Source: Candidatus Nitrosopumilus sp. (lineage in GTDB: Archaea; Thermoproteota; Nitrososphaeria; Nitrososphaerales; Nitrosopumilaceae). From it: a DNA stretch of 26,480 bases. Positions 7,183 through 14,014 of the stretch are shown piece by piece. The notes under the pieces were generated by a model. That model saw only the letters and a program-made list of their open reading frames with translations, made no database searches and was not told the origin of the DNA. Numbering within the stretch: position 1 is the stretch's first letter; every line of letters begins with the position of its first letter. A program made the position numbers and the translations under genes. The stretch spans positions 1 through 26,480 of the forward strand of contig JADHUF010000006.1 of the NCBI GenBank assembly GCA_016784625.1, read 5' to 3'.

Positions 7183-8649
7183 CTATGCATCAGCATACAT
7201 TGAAACTTCCCAAGCTGTAGGAGTTTGTGCAAATGCAATATATTCTTTGTATTTTAATTCAGAATATTGATCAAGAAAATCTTTTGTGAAAACATCTTCT
7301 AAAAATTTAGAATCACTTATCAAAGAATCAAGTGCACCTTTTAATGATATAGGTAAAGCACCAATATTATATTCTCTCTTCTTTTCTGGAGAAAGTTTGT
7401 ATACATTTTCTTCAATAGGATCTCCTGGATCAATTTTATTTTTTATTCCATCCAATCCTGCTAACAGTAATCCAGCCTCTAAAAGATAGATATTTGCAGT
7501 TGGATCAGGTACACGATATTCAATTCTTTTACTTTTTTCTTGATTTCTGTTATACATAGGAACTCTAATAGCAGTAGAACGATTAGATAACCCCCAACAA
7601 ATATTGACTGGTGCTTCAAATCCAGGAACAAGACGCTTGTAAGAATTGGTGGTAGGGTTTGAAATTGCACATAATGCTGCGGCATGACTTAGAATTCCTC
7701 CAACATAATACCTTCCAGTCTGACTCATCTGTGCTAAATCATCATCTTTATCATACATTACATTCGTATTTTCATTCCATAAACTTTGATGAGTATGCAT
7801 AGCAGATGCATTATCACCAAAAATTGGTTTTGGCATAAATGTTGCAACTTTATTTTTTCTTTTTGCTTTAACTTTTACTAAATTTTTTACAGCAATGACA
7901 TTATCTGCCATTGCAATCATTTCATCATAAACTAGATTGATTTCGCATTGACCAGAAGTTGCTACTTCATGATGTTCTGCTTCAATTTTTATTTCAAAAT
8001 GTTCATACAAATCATTACATACATCTTTTCGGAATCCAGCAAGTGTATCTTTGGGTTGTGATGGATAATATCCTTCCTTGAAAGCTATTGCAGTACTTAC
8101 ATTTCCTTTAGCCCAGGGAGATTCTTTAGATTCAATAGAATAGCCTGAACCCCCTCCAGAATGAGTTGCAGCATATGGAGAAGGATAAACGCTGATTGTA
8201 TCAAAGACAAAAAATTCTATTTCAGGCCCCCAATTACTGTGAGTCAAGCCAAAATCACGAAGTTTTTCTGAAGCTTGATGGGCAATTCCCCGAGAATCTC
8301 GATTATATCTTGACTCCTTGTTTGTACTGCCATCATAAAGATCACAAAATATTCTTGCATTTTTTCTAGTACCAGGATCATAATCACTTGGAAGAATTCT
8401 AAATGATAACGGATCAGGTAATAAAATCATATCAGAATTATTTACAGATTTAAATCCAACAATAGAACTAGCATCTAATTTTTCAAGACCGTTTACAAAA
8501 CTACCTTTATCAATTGCATAACTTGGCATTCCAACACTATGAAGTTCACCAAAAATATCTACAAACCAAAAATCTATGAAAGATATATTTTCATCTTGAA
8601 TAGTTTGTAACACTTGATCTGCATTCAATAGGATTTTTTTGTAAATCAC
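7183..8649 (-). CDS. glnA: Glutamine synthetase, type I
   Basis: A 488-aa GSI that makes glutamine from glutamate, ammonia and ATP, the main ammonia-assimilation step. Visible are the beta-grasp N-terminus (FIDFWFVDIFGELHSVGMP), the metal-binding NWGPEIEFFVF (E143, E145), GDNASAMHTHQSLW (HTH 285-287), NPTTNSYKRLVPGFEAPV, the ATP/Glu site NRSTAIRVP (356-364) and EYRVPDPTANIYL. Near residue 417, NVYKLSPEK aligns with the region around the tyrosine adenylylated in bacterial GSI-beta; no adenylyltransferase is expected in this phylum, so the Tyr alone does not prove that control. Start is GTG at 8649. The upstream 270 bp have two copies of an ATTATAAAGGAC element that could regulate it. Confidence 0.97.
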   Translation of the reverse strand: MIYKKILLNADQVLQTIQDENISFIDFWFVDIFGELHSVGMPSYAIDKGSFVNGLEKLDASSIVGFKSVNNSDMILLPDPLSFRILPSDYDPGTRKNARIFCDLYDGSTNKESRYNRDSRGIAHQASEKLRDFGLTHSNWGPEIEFFVFDTISVYPSPYAATHSGGGSGYSIESKESPWAKGNVSTAIAFKEGYYPSQPKDTLAGFRKDVCNDLYEHFEIKIEAEHHEVATSGQCEINLVYDEMIAMADNVIAVKNLVKVKAKRKNKVATFMPKPIFGDNASAMHTHQSLWNENTNVMYDKDDDLAQMSQTGRYYVGGILSHAAALCAISNPTTNSYKRLVPGFEAPVNICWGLSNRSTAIRVPMYNRNQEKSKRIEYRVPDPTANIYLLEAGLLLAGLDGIKNKIDPGDPIEENVYKLSPEKKREYNIGALPISLKGALDSLISDSKFLEDVFTKDFLDQYSELKYKEYIAFAQTPTAWEVSMYADA

Positions 8650-8803
8650 TTTACTAATGTCATCTTGTAAGAAAGAATTGTCAAGTTAGTCAGGCTAATC
8701 TAAAATAATTAGGAAACATAGAAACTTAGTCAGTATTTTGAAGATTTAACTTCATAGAGGCGTGAACTGTTTTTAGGGTTAATTTAGAAAACATCTATCT
8801 GAA

Positions 8804-8873
8804 ATTATAAAGGACGATAAATAGTCGTCAAATACATGATAAAGGTTACGAACTGTCCTTTATAATCTTCAAG
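8804..8873. promoter_or_regulatory. Palindromic regulatory module upstream of glnA
   Basis: ATTATAAAGGAC at 8804-8815 recurs as its exact inverse, GTCCTTTATAAT, at 8855-8866, the centres being 51 bp apart. Between them lie GACGA/TCGTC (an inverted repeat at 8813-8829) and ATACATGATAAAGG. The plus-strand half resembles 10880-10927, upstream of the 3-hydroxyacyl-CoA dehydrogenase, at about 75% over 48 positions without gaps. TATA-like cores make it a promoter or an operator; which gene it serves is open, glnA being the nearest on the minus strand. Confidence 0.5.
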
Positions 8874-8910
8874 CCATCTAGGTCTAACTGATTTTGAAAA
8901 AAGAAAAACT

Positions 8911-8927
8911 GAGGATTGCTAATCCTC
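8911..8927 (-). terminator. Hairpin terminator overlapping the stop of the tiny acidic ORF
   Basis: GAGGATT and AATCCTC form a 7-bp perfect stem with a 3-nt loop. On the minus strand the hairpin is followed by AGTTTTTCTTTTTT, a bacterial-type intrinsic terminator layout. On the plus strand no T tract follows, so it acts on minus-strand transcription. Archaea mostly need only the T tract. Confidence 0.6.
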
Positions 8928-8987
8928 ATCATCATAGTCTGATTCTGAATCTATGTCTTCATTGTCATCATCATATTGATAGCTCAT
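8919..8987 (-). CDS. Tiny acidic peptide ORF (22 aa)
   Basis: An ATG ORF whose product starts MSYQYDDDNEDID and ends DYDDED: 12 of 22 residues are Asp or Glu, with no basic residue. The TAG stop lies inside the hairpin terminator. A TTTAAATT box near 9012-9020 is 25-30 nt before the ATG, so promoter, ORF and terminator together make a compact transcription unit of roughly 100 nt. It may be a translated micropeptide or a small RNA whose ORF is incidental. Function unknown. Confidence 0.45.
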   Translation of the reverse strand: MSYQYDDDNEDIDSESDYDDED

Positions 8988-9334
8988 AGCAAATGTGGGT
9001 TGTAATTCTTGAATTTAAACAAGATGTATAATTTGCTCTCGAAGTTTTTATACGTGAATTAAAATCCGCCATTTGCCGTTACAAGGTTTGTAGGTAAAAC
9101 CTAGTTGGTAAAATCCATACGGAAAGAAAAACCTTCAATCAATCTGGTGATCGCGTTTGGCTATTTCTGAACCATCCACAGTTTATCTCAAATGATTATG
9201 AACTTTAAGCGTATTGGAGTTTAGAATCTAATTTCAAATCTAGAGTTTGCAAATCCCAATGATTCTAGTCAATTAGATTAATTTTCTAACTTACCAAACT
9301 ATCATTGCAGGGGCTACAAAATACCCTCCTAAAT
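8988..9334. other. Intergenic region without recognisable gene
   Basis: No ORF above about 15 codons looks convincing on either strand and no tRNA signature is seen. A TATA-like GTTTTTATACGTG lies at about 9045-9057; downstream on the plus strand is a small hairpin, AGGTTT...AAACCT (9084-9101). Close to the MFS 3' end, AGGGG/ACCCT arms can pair (9309-9327). A short untranslated RNA is possible but not demonstrated. Confidence 0.4.
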
Positions 9335-10612
9335 TTATTTGATAGCATTCTGTGATAATATGTGTTTTAAATAAAATCTGAACATAAGAAGTGATAATAG
9401 TATCAAAACTGCTGCCACCCCAAAAGAAACAGAATAACTTATTGCGTTTGAAATAAGCCCTGCAGTCAAAGAACCAAAAAATATCCCAAGTCCTATCATG
9501 AAGCTATTCACACCTAGGTATGTTCCTTCAAATCCTCTTGGAATAGTTTTGAATAAAATTAATGAATTTGCAGTACTGTATATCGAAAACGCTGCTACCA
9601 TCAGACATGAAGATATTACAGCTGCAACAAATGAGTCTACACCTACCATTTGAGGGAAAATAGTGGCAGCAATTAGAATTCCAAGTATCCTTGGAATATA
9701 TGCCAATTGTGTAGCGCGTTCTTCAGAAATTTTTGCAATTAGTTTTGGAACTAGAAAGAAAATTGCAAGTAGAGTTATTGTTTGAATCATGTATACTAGA
9801 AAAACTTGAGAATCAGTAAATTCATATTTTTTTAAGAATGGAATGAATGCAGTAAAGTAGACGTTACTGCCAAAATAAAACAGAAAATTTGCAAAAAACA
9901 AAATTCCAATCTCATGTGAAACATTACCTTTGAAAATTGAAATAATATGCTTAAAATCATGAATTTGTGGAACTTTTTGATATACAATTTGAAAATGATA
10001 TCGATTATAGTTGAAAATGTGTTTTAGACCATAAATGGAATGCACCAGTGTTTCTCTTTCAAGAAAACTTTTCTTCTCTACTGTCATGCTCAGAATTGCA
10101 GCAATTGTGCTGGACACGGCACAAAAAATAAAGTATGGTCTTAGATCAAAAAATGAATCCCATAATACGCCCACAAGAAATGCTAAAAGACTACCAAAGC
10201 TAGCAATAATTTGAATCCTTGAAAATAATACACCCCATTGATTATTTGATACAGATTCCATAACTAAAAGATGAGTTACTGGATTTTTCCCAATTATGAA
10301 AAATCCTAGAATCGCTGAAAGAATAAAAACAAATTTAATCTCAGATATAAAAAACATTGCCAAGCTAGATACAGCGATTACAGAAAAACAAATTATCAAA
10401 ATTCCTTTCTTTACATGAAATTTATCGATGACTTTACCCCAAAAAATAGCACCTAATGAAGAAAATCCATAATGCAGACCAATTACAATTCCAACATCTG
10501 CTACATTTCCTCCGAGAAATAAAACAAACAAGGGGATTGCAATGTGTATGCCTTCAGCAGTGATGCTCGCAGGCATAATGAAAAGCATCCACTTCTTCTT
10601 CTTAGAAATCAT
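9335..10612 (-). CDS. Major facilitator superfamily transporter
   Basis: A 425-aa integral membrane protein with about 12 hydrophobic segments in two halves. The first half shows the MFS loop 2-3 signature in modified form (GAIFWGKVIDKFHVKKG, the G-x-x-x-D-K/R-x-x-x-K/R motif), and a central cytosolic loop of about 60 residues with many Tyr, His and Lys separates the halves near residues 180-240. The N-terminus MISKKKKW is positively charged, placing it inside. The substrate cannot be predicted; related proteins include drug and sugar-like exporters. It is alone between two gene-free regions. Confidence 0.88.
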   Translation of the reverse strand: MISKKKKWMLFIMPASITAEGIHIAIPLFVLFLGGNVADVGIVIGLHYGFSSLGAIFWGKVIDKFHVKKGILIICFSVIAVSSLAMFFISEIKFVFILSAILGFFIIGKNPVTHLLVMESVSNNQWGVLFSRIQIIASFGSLLAFLVGVLWDSFFDLRPYFIFCAVSSTIAAILSMTVEKKSFLERETLVHSIYGLKHIFNYNRYHFQIVYQKVPQIHDFKHIISIFKGNVSHEIGILFFANFLFYFGSNVYFTAFIPFLKKYEFTDSQVFLVYMIQTITLLAIFFLVPKLIAKISEERATQLAYIPRILGILIAATIFPQMVGVDSFVAAVISSCLMVAAFSIYSTANSLILFKTIPRGFEGTYLGVNSFMIGLGIFFGSLTAGLISNAISYSVSFGVAAVLILLSLLMFRFYLKHILSQNAIK

Positions 10613-10825
10613 AAGATTATTAATTTGAATTAAAAAATTGTTTTTGATACTAGATGGTCAAATTTATAGCACCAAGAAACAATAGTTTGTCTAGCATATA
10701 CAAAATAAACAGCAGTCATTTCAAAAAGTAAAGTTTTAACCGTGCGAATTTCAGTTCCTACAACTTTATTGTGAGGTAGATAATCATAGTAAGATTATCC
10801 ATGGTAAATGTCCTGATTTACAGAT
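10613..10825. other. Intergenic region upstream of the dehydrogenase
   Basis: This stretch has no convincing gene. A 25-codon ATG frame at 10654-10731 has no promoter support or recognisable product. AT-rich DNA next to 10613 should hold the MFS promoter (minus strand), and ATAATCATAGTAAGATTAT at about 10780-10798 forms a short inverted repeat. The regulatory elements of the downstream gene follow from 10826. Confidence 0.4.
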
Positions 10826-10860
10826 GAGTTTTGTAGTATTTCAAAGAGTTTCGTAGTTTT
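10826..10860 (+). promoter_or_regulatory. Paired direct repeats, possible regulator site
   Basis: GAGTTTTGTAGTATT at 10826-10840 and GAGTTTCGTAGTTTT at 10846-10860 match at 13 of 15 positions and start exactly 20 bp apart, about two helical turns, on one face of the DNA. They lie about 50-85 bp upstream of the presumed TATA box of the dehydrogenase gene, a place suited to an activator. Confidence 0.4.
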
Positions 10861-10879
10861 GGTTTAGAACTCTTCTAAA

Positions 10880-10927
10880 ATTATAAAGGAAGAAAATGAA
10901 TTTTCAGATACATTATAAAGGATACTC
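10880..10927 (+). promoter_or_regulatory. Promoter of the 3-hydroxyacyl-CoA dehydrogenase gene (module copy)
   Basis: ATTATAAAGGA occurs twice, at 10880-10890 and 10912-10922, 32 bp apart. The second is 21-31 nt before the GTG start, the position of a TATA box for a leaderless mRNA. The 48-bp block is similar to 8804-8851 without gaps, including ATACATTATAAAGG versus ATACATGATAAAGG. Confidence 0.55.
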
Positions 10928-10942
10928 AAGTTTTGAAAAACT

Positions 10943-12082
10943 GTGACAGTAAAAAACATCACAGTTTTAGGATCTGGAGTTATGGGACACGGCATTGCTC
11001 AAGTTTCAGCTACGGCAGGATACAATGTAGTATTACGAGACATCAAGCAAGAATTTCTAGATAAAGCAATGGAGAAAGTAAAATGGAGTTTAGATAAACT
11101 AGTTTCTAAAGAAAAAATTTCAAAAGAAGAAGGTAATGCTATTTTTGCAAGAATCACGCCTGTTGTAGATTTGAATGAAGCAGTAAAAAATGCTGAATTA
11201 GTTATTGAAGTAGTTCCAGAAATTATGGATTTAAAGAAAAAAGTGTATGCAGAACTAGATAAAGCTGCATCATCAGAAGTAGTATTTGCATCAAACACAA
11301 GTACATTACCAATTACTGAAATAGCAAATACCACGTCACGTCCTGAAAAGTTCATAGGAATTCATTTTTTCAATCCACCACAATTAATGAAACTAGTTGA
11401 AATTATTCCTGGAGAAAAAACATCACAAGAAATAATTGATTTAACTCAAGAATATGTAAAATCAGTTAACAAACAAGCAGTATTATGCAGAAAAGATGTT
11501 CCAGGATTCATAATTAATCGATTATTCATCCCAATGGTTCATGAAGCATGTTATGTTAAAGATAGAACAGGTGCAACACTTGAAGAAATCGATTCTGCTG
11601 TCAAATTCAAGTTAGGATTTCCAATGGGCATCTTCGAGTTGTCAGATTTTACAGGAATGGATGTCATTCACAAAGCAACTGTAGAGATGCACTTGCGAGA
11701 CAAAAAAGTAATCAATCCACACCCACTAGTTGAAAAAATGTTTGATGAAAAAAAACTTGGACAAAAATCTGGAGAAGGATACTACAAGTATTCAGATGAC
11801 AAATATGAAAGAGTTACACTTTCAGAAGAATTAGCAACAAAATGTGACCCAATTCAGCTTGTCGCCAACATCATAAACAATGCAGCATGGCTTGTCACAA
11901 ATGGTGCAAGCGACATAGAAGAAATAGAAAAGGCTGCACAGTTAGGATTAGGTCTAAGAAAACCACTATTTGAAACAGCAAAAGAAATAGGGATTAAAAG
12001 AATTGTTGATGAATTAAACAAACTTGCTGGAGAACATGGGGAATTTTACAAACCAGACCCGTTACTTGTGTCTATGCAGTAA
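10943..12082 (+). CDS. 3-hydroxyacyl-CoA dehydrogenase (3-hydroxybutyryl-CoA dehydrogenase)
   Basis: A 379-aa NAD-dependent dehydrogenase. The Rossmann fold is at the N-terminus (LGSGVMGHGIAQ, residues 9-20), followed by VIEVVPE, ASNTSTLPI, and the catalytic GIHFFNPP with H141, paired with E153 of LMKLVEIIP; GFIINRL carries the substrate-positioning Asn. The C-terminal helical domain begins near residue 187 and includes GFPMGIFELSDFTGMDV. There is no fused crotonase domain; the last ~90 residues extend the common ~285-aa core. In Nitrosopumilales this gene is assigned to the 4-hydroxybutyrate part of the carbon fixation cycle, oxidising (S)-3-hydroxybutyryl-CoA to acetoacetyl-CoA. Start is GTG, placed by the TATA box. 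It overlaps the convergent gene by 11 nt. Confidence 0.95.
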   Translation: MTVKNITVLGSGVMGHGIAQVSATAGYNVVLRDIKQEFLDKAMEKVKWSLDKLVSKEKISKEEGNAIFARITPVVDLNEAVKNAELVIEVVPEIMDLKKKVYAELDKAASSEVVFASNTSTLPITEIANTTSRPEKFIGIHFFNPPQLMKLVEIIPGEKTSQEIIDLTQEYVKSVNKQAVLCRKDVPGFIINRLFIPMVHEACYVKDRTGATLEEIDSAVKFKLGFPMGIFELSDFTGMDVIHKATVEMHLRDKKVINPHPLVEKMFDEKKLGQKSGEGYYKYSDDKYERVTLSEELATKCDPIQLVANIINNAAWLVTNGASDIEEIEKAAQLGLGLRKPLFETAKEIGIKRIVDELNKLAGEHGEFYKPDPLLVSMQ

Positions 12083-12581
12083 TTAATTCTAAAATTTTCT
12101 TTACTGCCTCTTGTGGAGTGTCTGCCCCAACGATTTTGATGTTTTCTCTATGATCAAGAAACCCATCAATGTACGGAGTTATAGAACCACCTAAATTTCG
12201 TATTGCAACCATAGGTTTTTTGTGCATATATGCAGCACATACTTCAGACAAAGTTCCAGAACCACCACCTACAATAATTATTCCATCGGCACTTAATGCA
12301 TTTAGAAAATCACGGGCAAGTCCCATACCACTTGGAATTACAATATCACAAAACTCATTGGCCAATGTTGCATCGTTTTGAGGAAGTATCCCCACAGTTA
12401 ATCCATGAGAATCATGAGCTCCATGTGATGCAGCATCCATTACTCCTCCTAATCCGCCAGTTATCAAAACAGAATCAGATTTTGCAATTTCTGCACCAAC
12501 ATCATATGCAATTTTTTCATGCTCTGGTGTACATCCATTTGTATTATGACCAATAACTAAAATTTGACGCTTCTTTGTCAC
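12072..12581 (-). CDS. LOG/TIGR00725-like Rossmann-fold protein
   Basis: A 169-aa protein of the LOG-like (lysine decarboxylase-like/TIGR00725) family. It shows ILVIGHNT at the first strand, TGGLGGVMDAA (41-51), and GGGSGTLSEV at 105-114 in place of the PGGxGTxxE motif that marks nucleotide-binding LOG enzymes. Relatives include cytokinin-type ribotide hydrolases and molybdenum-cofactor carrier proteins; the TIGR00725 branch has no firm function. Start is GTG at 12581, giving a normal N-terminus (MTKKRQILVIG). Its 3' end overlaps the dehydrogenase gene by 11 nt. Confidence 0.85.
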   Translation of the reverse strand: MTKKRQILVIGHNTNGCTPEHEKIAYDVGAEIAKSDSVLITGGLGGVMDAASHGAHDSHGLTVGILPQNDATLANEFCDIVIPSGMGLARDFLNALSADGIIIVGGGSGTLSEVCAAYMHKKPMVAIRNLGGSITPYIDGFLDHRENIKIVGADTPQEAVKKILELITA

Positions 12582-12625
12582 AAAAAAGATAGAAAAAAAT
12601 GCTTTGAAATATCTTTCTAATTTTA

Positions 12626-12880
12626 TTAGGATTTGTCGTCTCCAAGAATGGATTCAAGTTTTTTAGTAAGAAAACTTTGGAATGTGATCTCCATCGGGGT
12701 TGATGAACGTGCAGTTATTTTCTTGCTTTGTATAATTTCATTCTCCAATCTTTCTCGAATTACCTGATCATCGAAGATTTGATGTTTCAATGAAATTGCC
12801 TCTTTTTTATTACTAGTGTATATTTGAACCCAGTAATAGCCAGTCTGACTATCATCAATTTCTATTTCAGTTATTTTCAT
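12626..12880 (-). CDS. Hypothetical protein (84 aa)
   Basis: Not recognised. A short soluble protein starting with a beta strand pair (KITEIEIDDSQTGYYWVQIYTS) followed by a charged helical region (QVIRERLENEIIQSKK) and an amphipathic C-terminal helix (FLTKKLESILGDDKS). No cysteines. The ATG at 12880 is the only plausible start. Located on the minus strand between the LOG-like gene and the divergent small ribbon-helix-helix gene. Confidence 0.6.
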   Translation of the reverse strand: MKITEIEIDDSQTGYYWVQIYTSNKKEAISLKHQIFDDQVIRERLENEIIQSKKITARSSTPMEITFQSFLTKKLESILGDDKS

Positions 12881-12945
12881 AATAGAAATATCAAATATTT
12901 GCTTTTTAGGGTTTCAAGTTTTCTATAGGTAAATTGAGACTGAGC

Positions 12946-12957
12946 GTAAAGGATATT
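12946..12957 (+). promoter_or_regulatory. Promoter-like element of the small RHH gene
   Basis: GTAAAGGATATT resembles the TATAAAGGATAC of the dehydrogenase promoter and lies 24-35 nt before the ATG at 12981, so it may be a TATA/BRE variant of the same module. Confidence 0.35.
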
Positions 12958-12980
12958 AGGTAAAAATACAAACAATATTC

Positions 12981-13103
12981 ATGGAAAGACGTTCAATACC
13001 AGTATGTTTTACAGAAAAACAATACAAAATGATCGAAGAATTTGCCAGGAGAAACGGCATGCTCAACACAAGCCAAGCTCTTGAAAAAATCCTTAGTCAA
13101 TAA
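12981..13103 (+). CDS. Small ribbon-helix-helix protein (40 aa)
   Basis: A 40-aa ORF reading RRSIPVCFTEKQYKMIEEFA near the start and NTSQALEKIL at the end. This matches the CopG/Arc-type ribbon-helix-helix pattern: a short beta strand (SIPVCF), a first helix (EKQYKMIEEFARRNG) and a second helix (TSQALEKILSQ). Such proteins dimerise, and the strand pair contacts the DNA major groove. At 40 aa it is about the minimum for the fold. It could be autoregulatory. No partner toxin gene is adjacent. Confidence 0.7.
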   Translation: MERRSIPVCFTEKQYKMIEEFARRNGMLNTSQALEKILSQ

Positions 13104-13165
13104 GTACTTTTTTGGTATTTTTATTTTGTTTACATTTATAGAAAAGTCACTTTAAGAGAATCAAA

Positions 13166-13576
13166 ATGGGATTATTTAGTAGAAAACCAGCATATTGTAC
13201 TGTTTGCAACAAAGAGTTAACTCATAAACACAAACCAAAACGAGAGTGGAATATCAAAGGTGTACTTTGTGGAGATTGCCATTTTGATAAATCAAAAGAG
13301 TACTTTGAAGGAAAAATAATGCAGTCATGCATGGTATGCAAAATAACAAAAAAGATTACAGACTTGTGGGAACCTCGATGGCAATGGGATATGGAAGGAT
13401 TGTTGTGCAAAGAGTGTTTTGATAAAAAAGAAGAAGAGCATACAAAGAAGAAAAATTTTTGTGCATTATGTGGGAAAAAAATTGGACTAATTAGATACAA
13501 TGCAAAGAGCGGATGGAAAATTACAGGTCAGCTTTGTAGAACTTGTTGGGATGAAAAAAAGGCAGAGTTTGGATAA
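13166..13576 (+). CDS. Triple zinc-ribbon protein
   Basis: A 136-aa protein made of three consecutive zinc-ribbon units after an MGLFSRK start. Each has CxxC, then a W or basic segment, then G-x-L-C-x-x-C: C11/C14 with C35/C38, C55/C58 with C81/C84, and C99/C102 with C124/C127. The conserved pattern W-x-I/M-x-G-x-L-C between the halves shows that the units arose by internal duplication. No catalytic domain is seen; nucleic-acid or protein binding is plausible. It ends 2 nt before the C2H2 gene and is probably co-transcribed with it. Exact family unknown to me. Confidence 0.8.
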   Translation: MGLFSRKPAYCTVCNKELTHKHKPKREWNIKGVLCGDCHFDKSKEYFEGKIMQSCMVCKITKKITDLWEPRWQWDMEGLLCKECFDKKEEEHTKKKNFCALCGKKIGLIRYNAKSGWKITGQLCRTCWDEKKAEFG

Positions 13577-13578
13577 AA

Positions 13579-13776
13579 GTGGGTTTATTTAAAAAAATTA
13601 GATGCGATGTTTGTGATAAAAAATTTTCAAAAGAAGAAGAGATGATGAACCATAAACAGATTGTTCATGGTAAAGATTTACAGTATGATTGTAAAGAATG
13701 TAACAAGTATTTCTCAAACATGGAAGATATGAGAACACATTTGCAAAGAGAGCATAGTTATAAAAAAGACAGATAG
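13579..13776 (+). CDS. Double C2H2 zinc-finger protein (65 aa)
   Basis: A 65-aa protein with two classical C2H2 fingers: C9-C12-H25-H30 (CDVCDKKFSKEEEMMNHK) and C38-C41-H54-H59 (CKECNKYFSNMEDMRTHLQ), joined by GKDLQYD. Both have the phenylalanine and the hydrophobic residue before the first His typical of TFIIIA-type fingers. Start GTG at 13579 lies 2 nt after the preceding stop; the N-terminus MGLFKKI resembles that of the finger protein at 6996. The product may bind DNA or RNA. It ends one nucleotide before the convergent rpoP gene. Confidence 0.85.
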   Translation: MGLFKKIRCDVCDKKFSKEEEMMNHKQIVHGKDLQYDCKECNKYFSNMEDMRTHLQREHSYKKDR

Positions 13777-13777
13777 A

Positions 13778-13975
13778 CTAGATTGCTTTTACAGTTTTTA
13801 CTACAGGAGGTCTTACTTTAGTGAATACTCGAAACCCACATATACATTTGATTTCAGGTAAACGAGATAATTCAGTATTTGAGACAGTTGTGGCACATCT
13901 AAGACAAGAGTAGATAACATCAAATGTCTCTACAGGTGTTTCTTCAATAGTTTCTTCAGTCGTATCTTCAACCAT
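13778..13975 (-). CDS. rpoP: DNA-directed RNA polymerase subunit P (Rpb12-like)
   Basis: A 65-aa subunit (from ATG 13975) of archaeal RNA polymerase, equivalent to eukaryotic Rpb12. The zinc-ribbon core is CLRCATTVSNTELSRLPEIK, then CICGFRVF, and the family tail RPPVVKTVKA. Ligands are C24, C27, C44 and C46, so the second pair is CxC rather than CxxC. An acidic ~18-residue N-terminal extension (VEDTTEETIEETPVE) precedes it. The frame extends to ATG 13984, but a TATA-like CTTAAATTA near 14001 is 26 nt from 13975, favouring the shorter form. Convergent with the C2H2 gene, one nucleotide apart. Confidence 0.9.
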   Translation of the reverse strand: MVEDTTEETIEETPVETFDVIYSCLRCATTVSNTELSRLPEIKCICGFRVFTKVRPPVVKTVKAI

Positions 13976-14014
13976 ATTTATCATCAAAATTTCTGTAATT
14001 TAAGGGATACCAAA

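Noticed and set aside
7183..8649. Tyr417 region of glutamine synthetase as proof of adenylylation control
   Set aside because: The local motif is similar, but control would require GlnE, which is not expected in this phylum and is not in the window.
9050..9200. Possible tRNA or C/D-box RNA in the intergenic region
   Set aside because: No cloverleaf, no GTTCRAN T-loop, and C/D-box-like words lack the required order and spacing.
10654..10731. 25-codon ATG frame upstream of the dehydrogenase
   Set aside because: No TATA box at a fitting distance, unremarkable composition and no family signal; chance frames of this size are common.
10654..10942. Frameshifted or decayed gene in the MFS-dehydrogenase interval
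   Set aside because: Translation in all frames showed no segment that looks like part of a known protein family.
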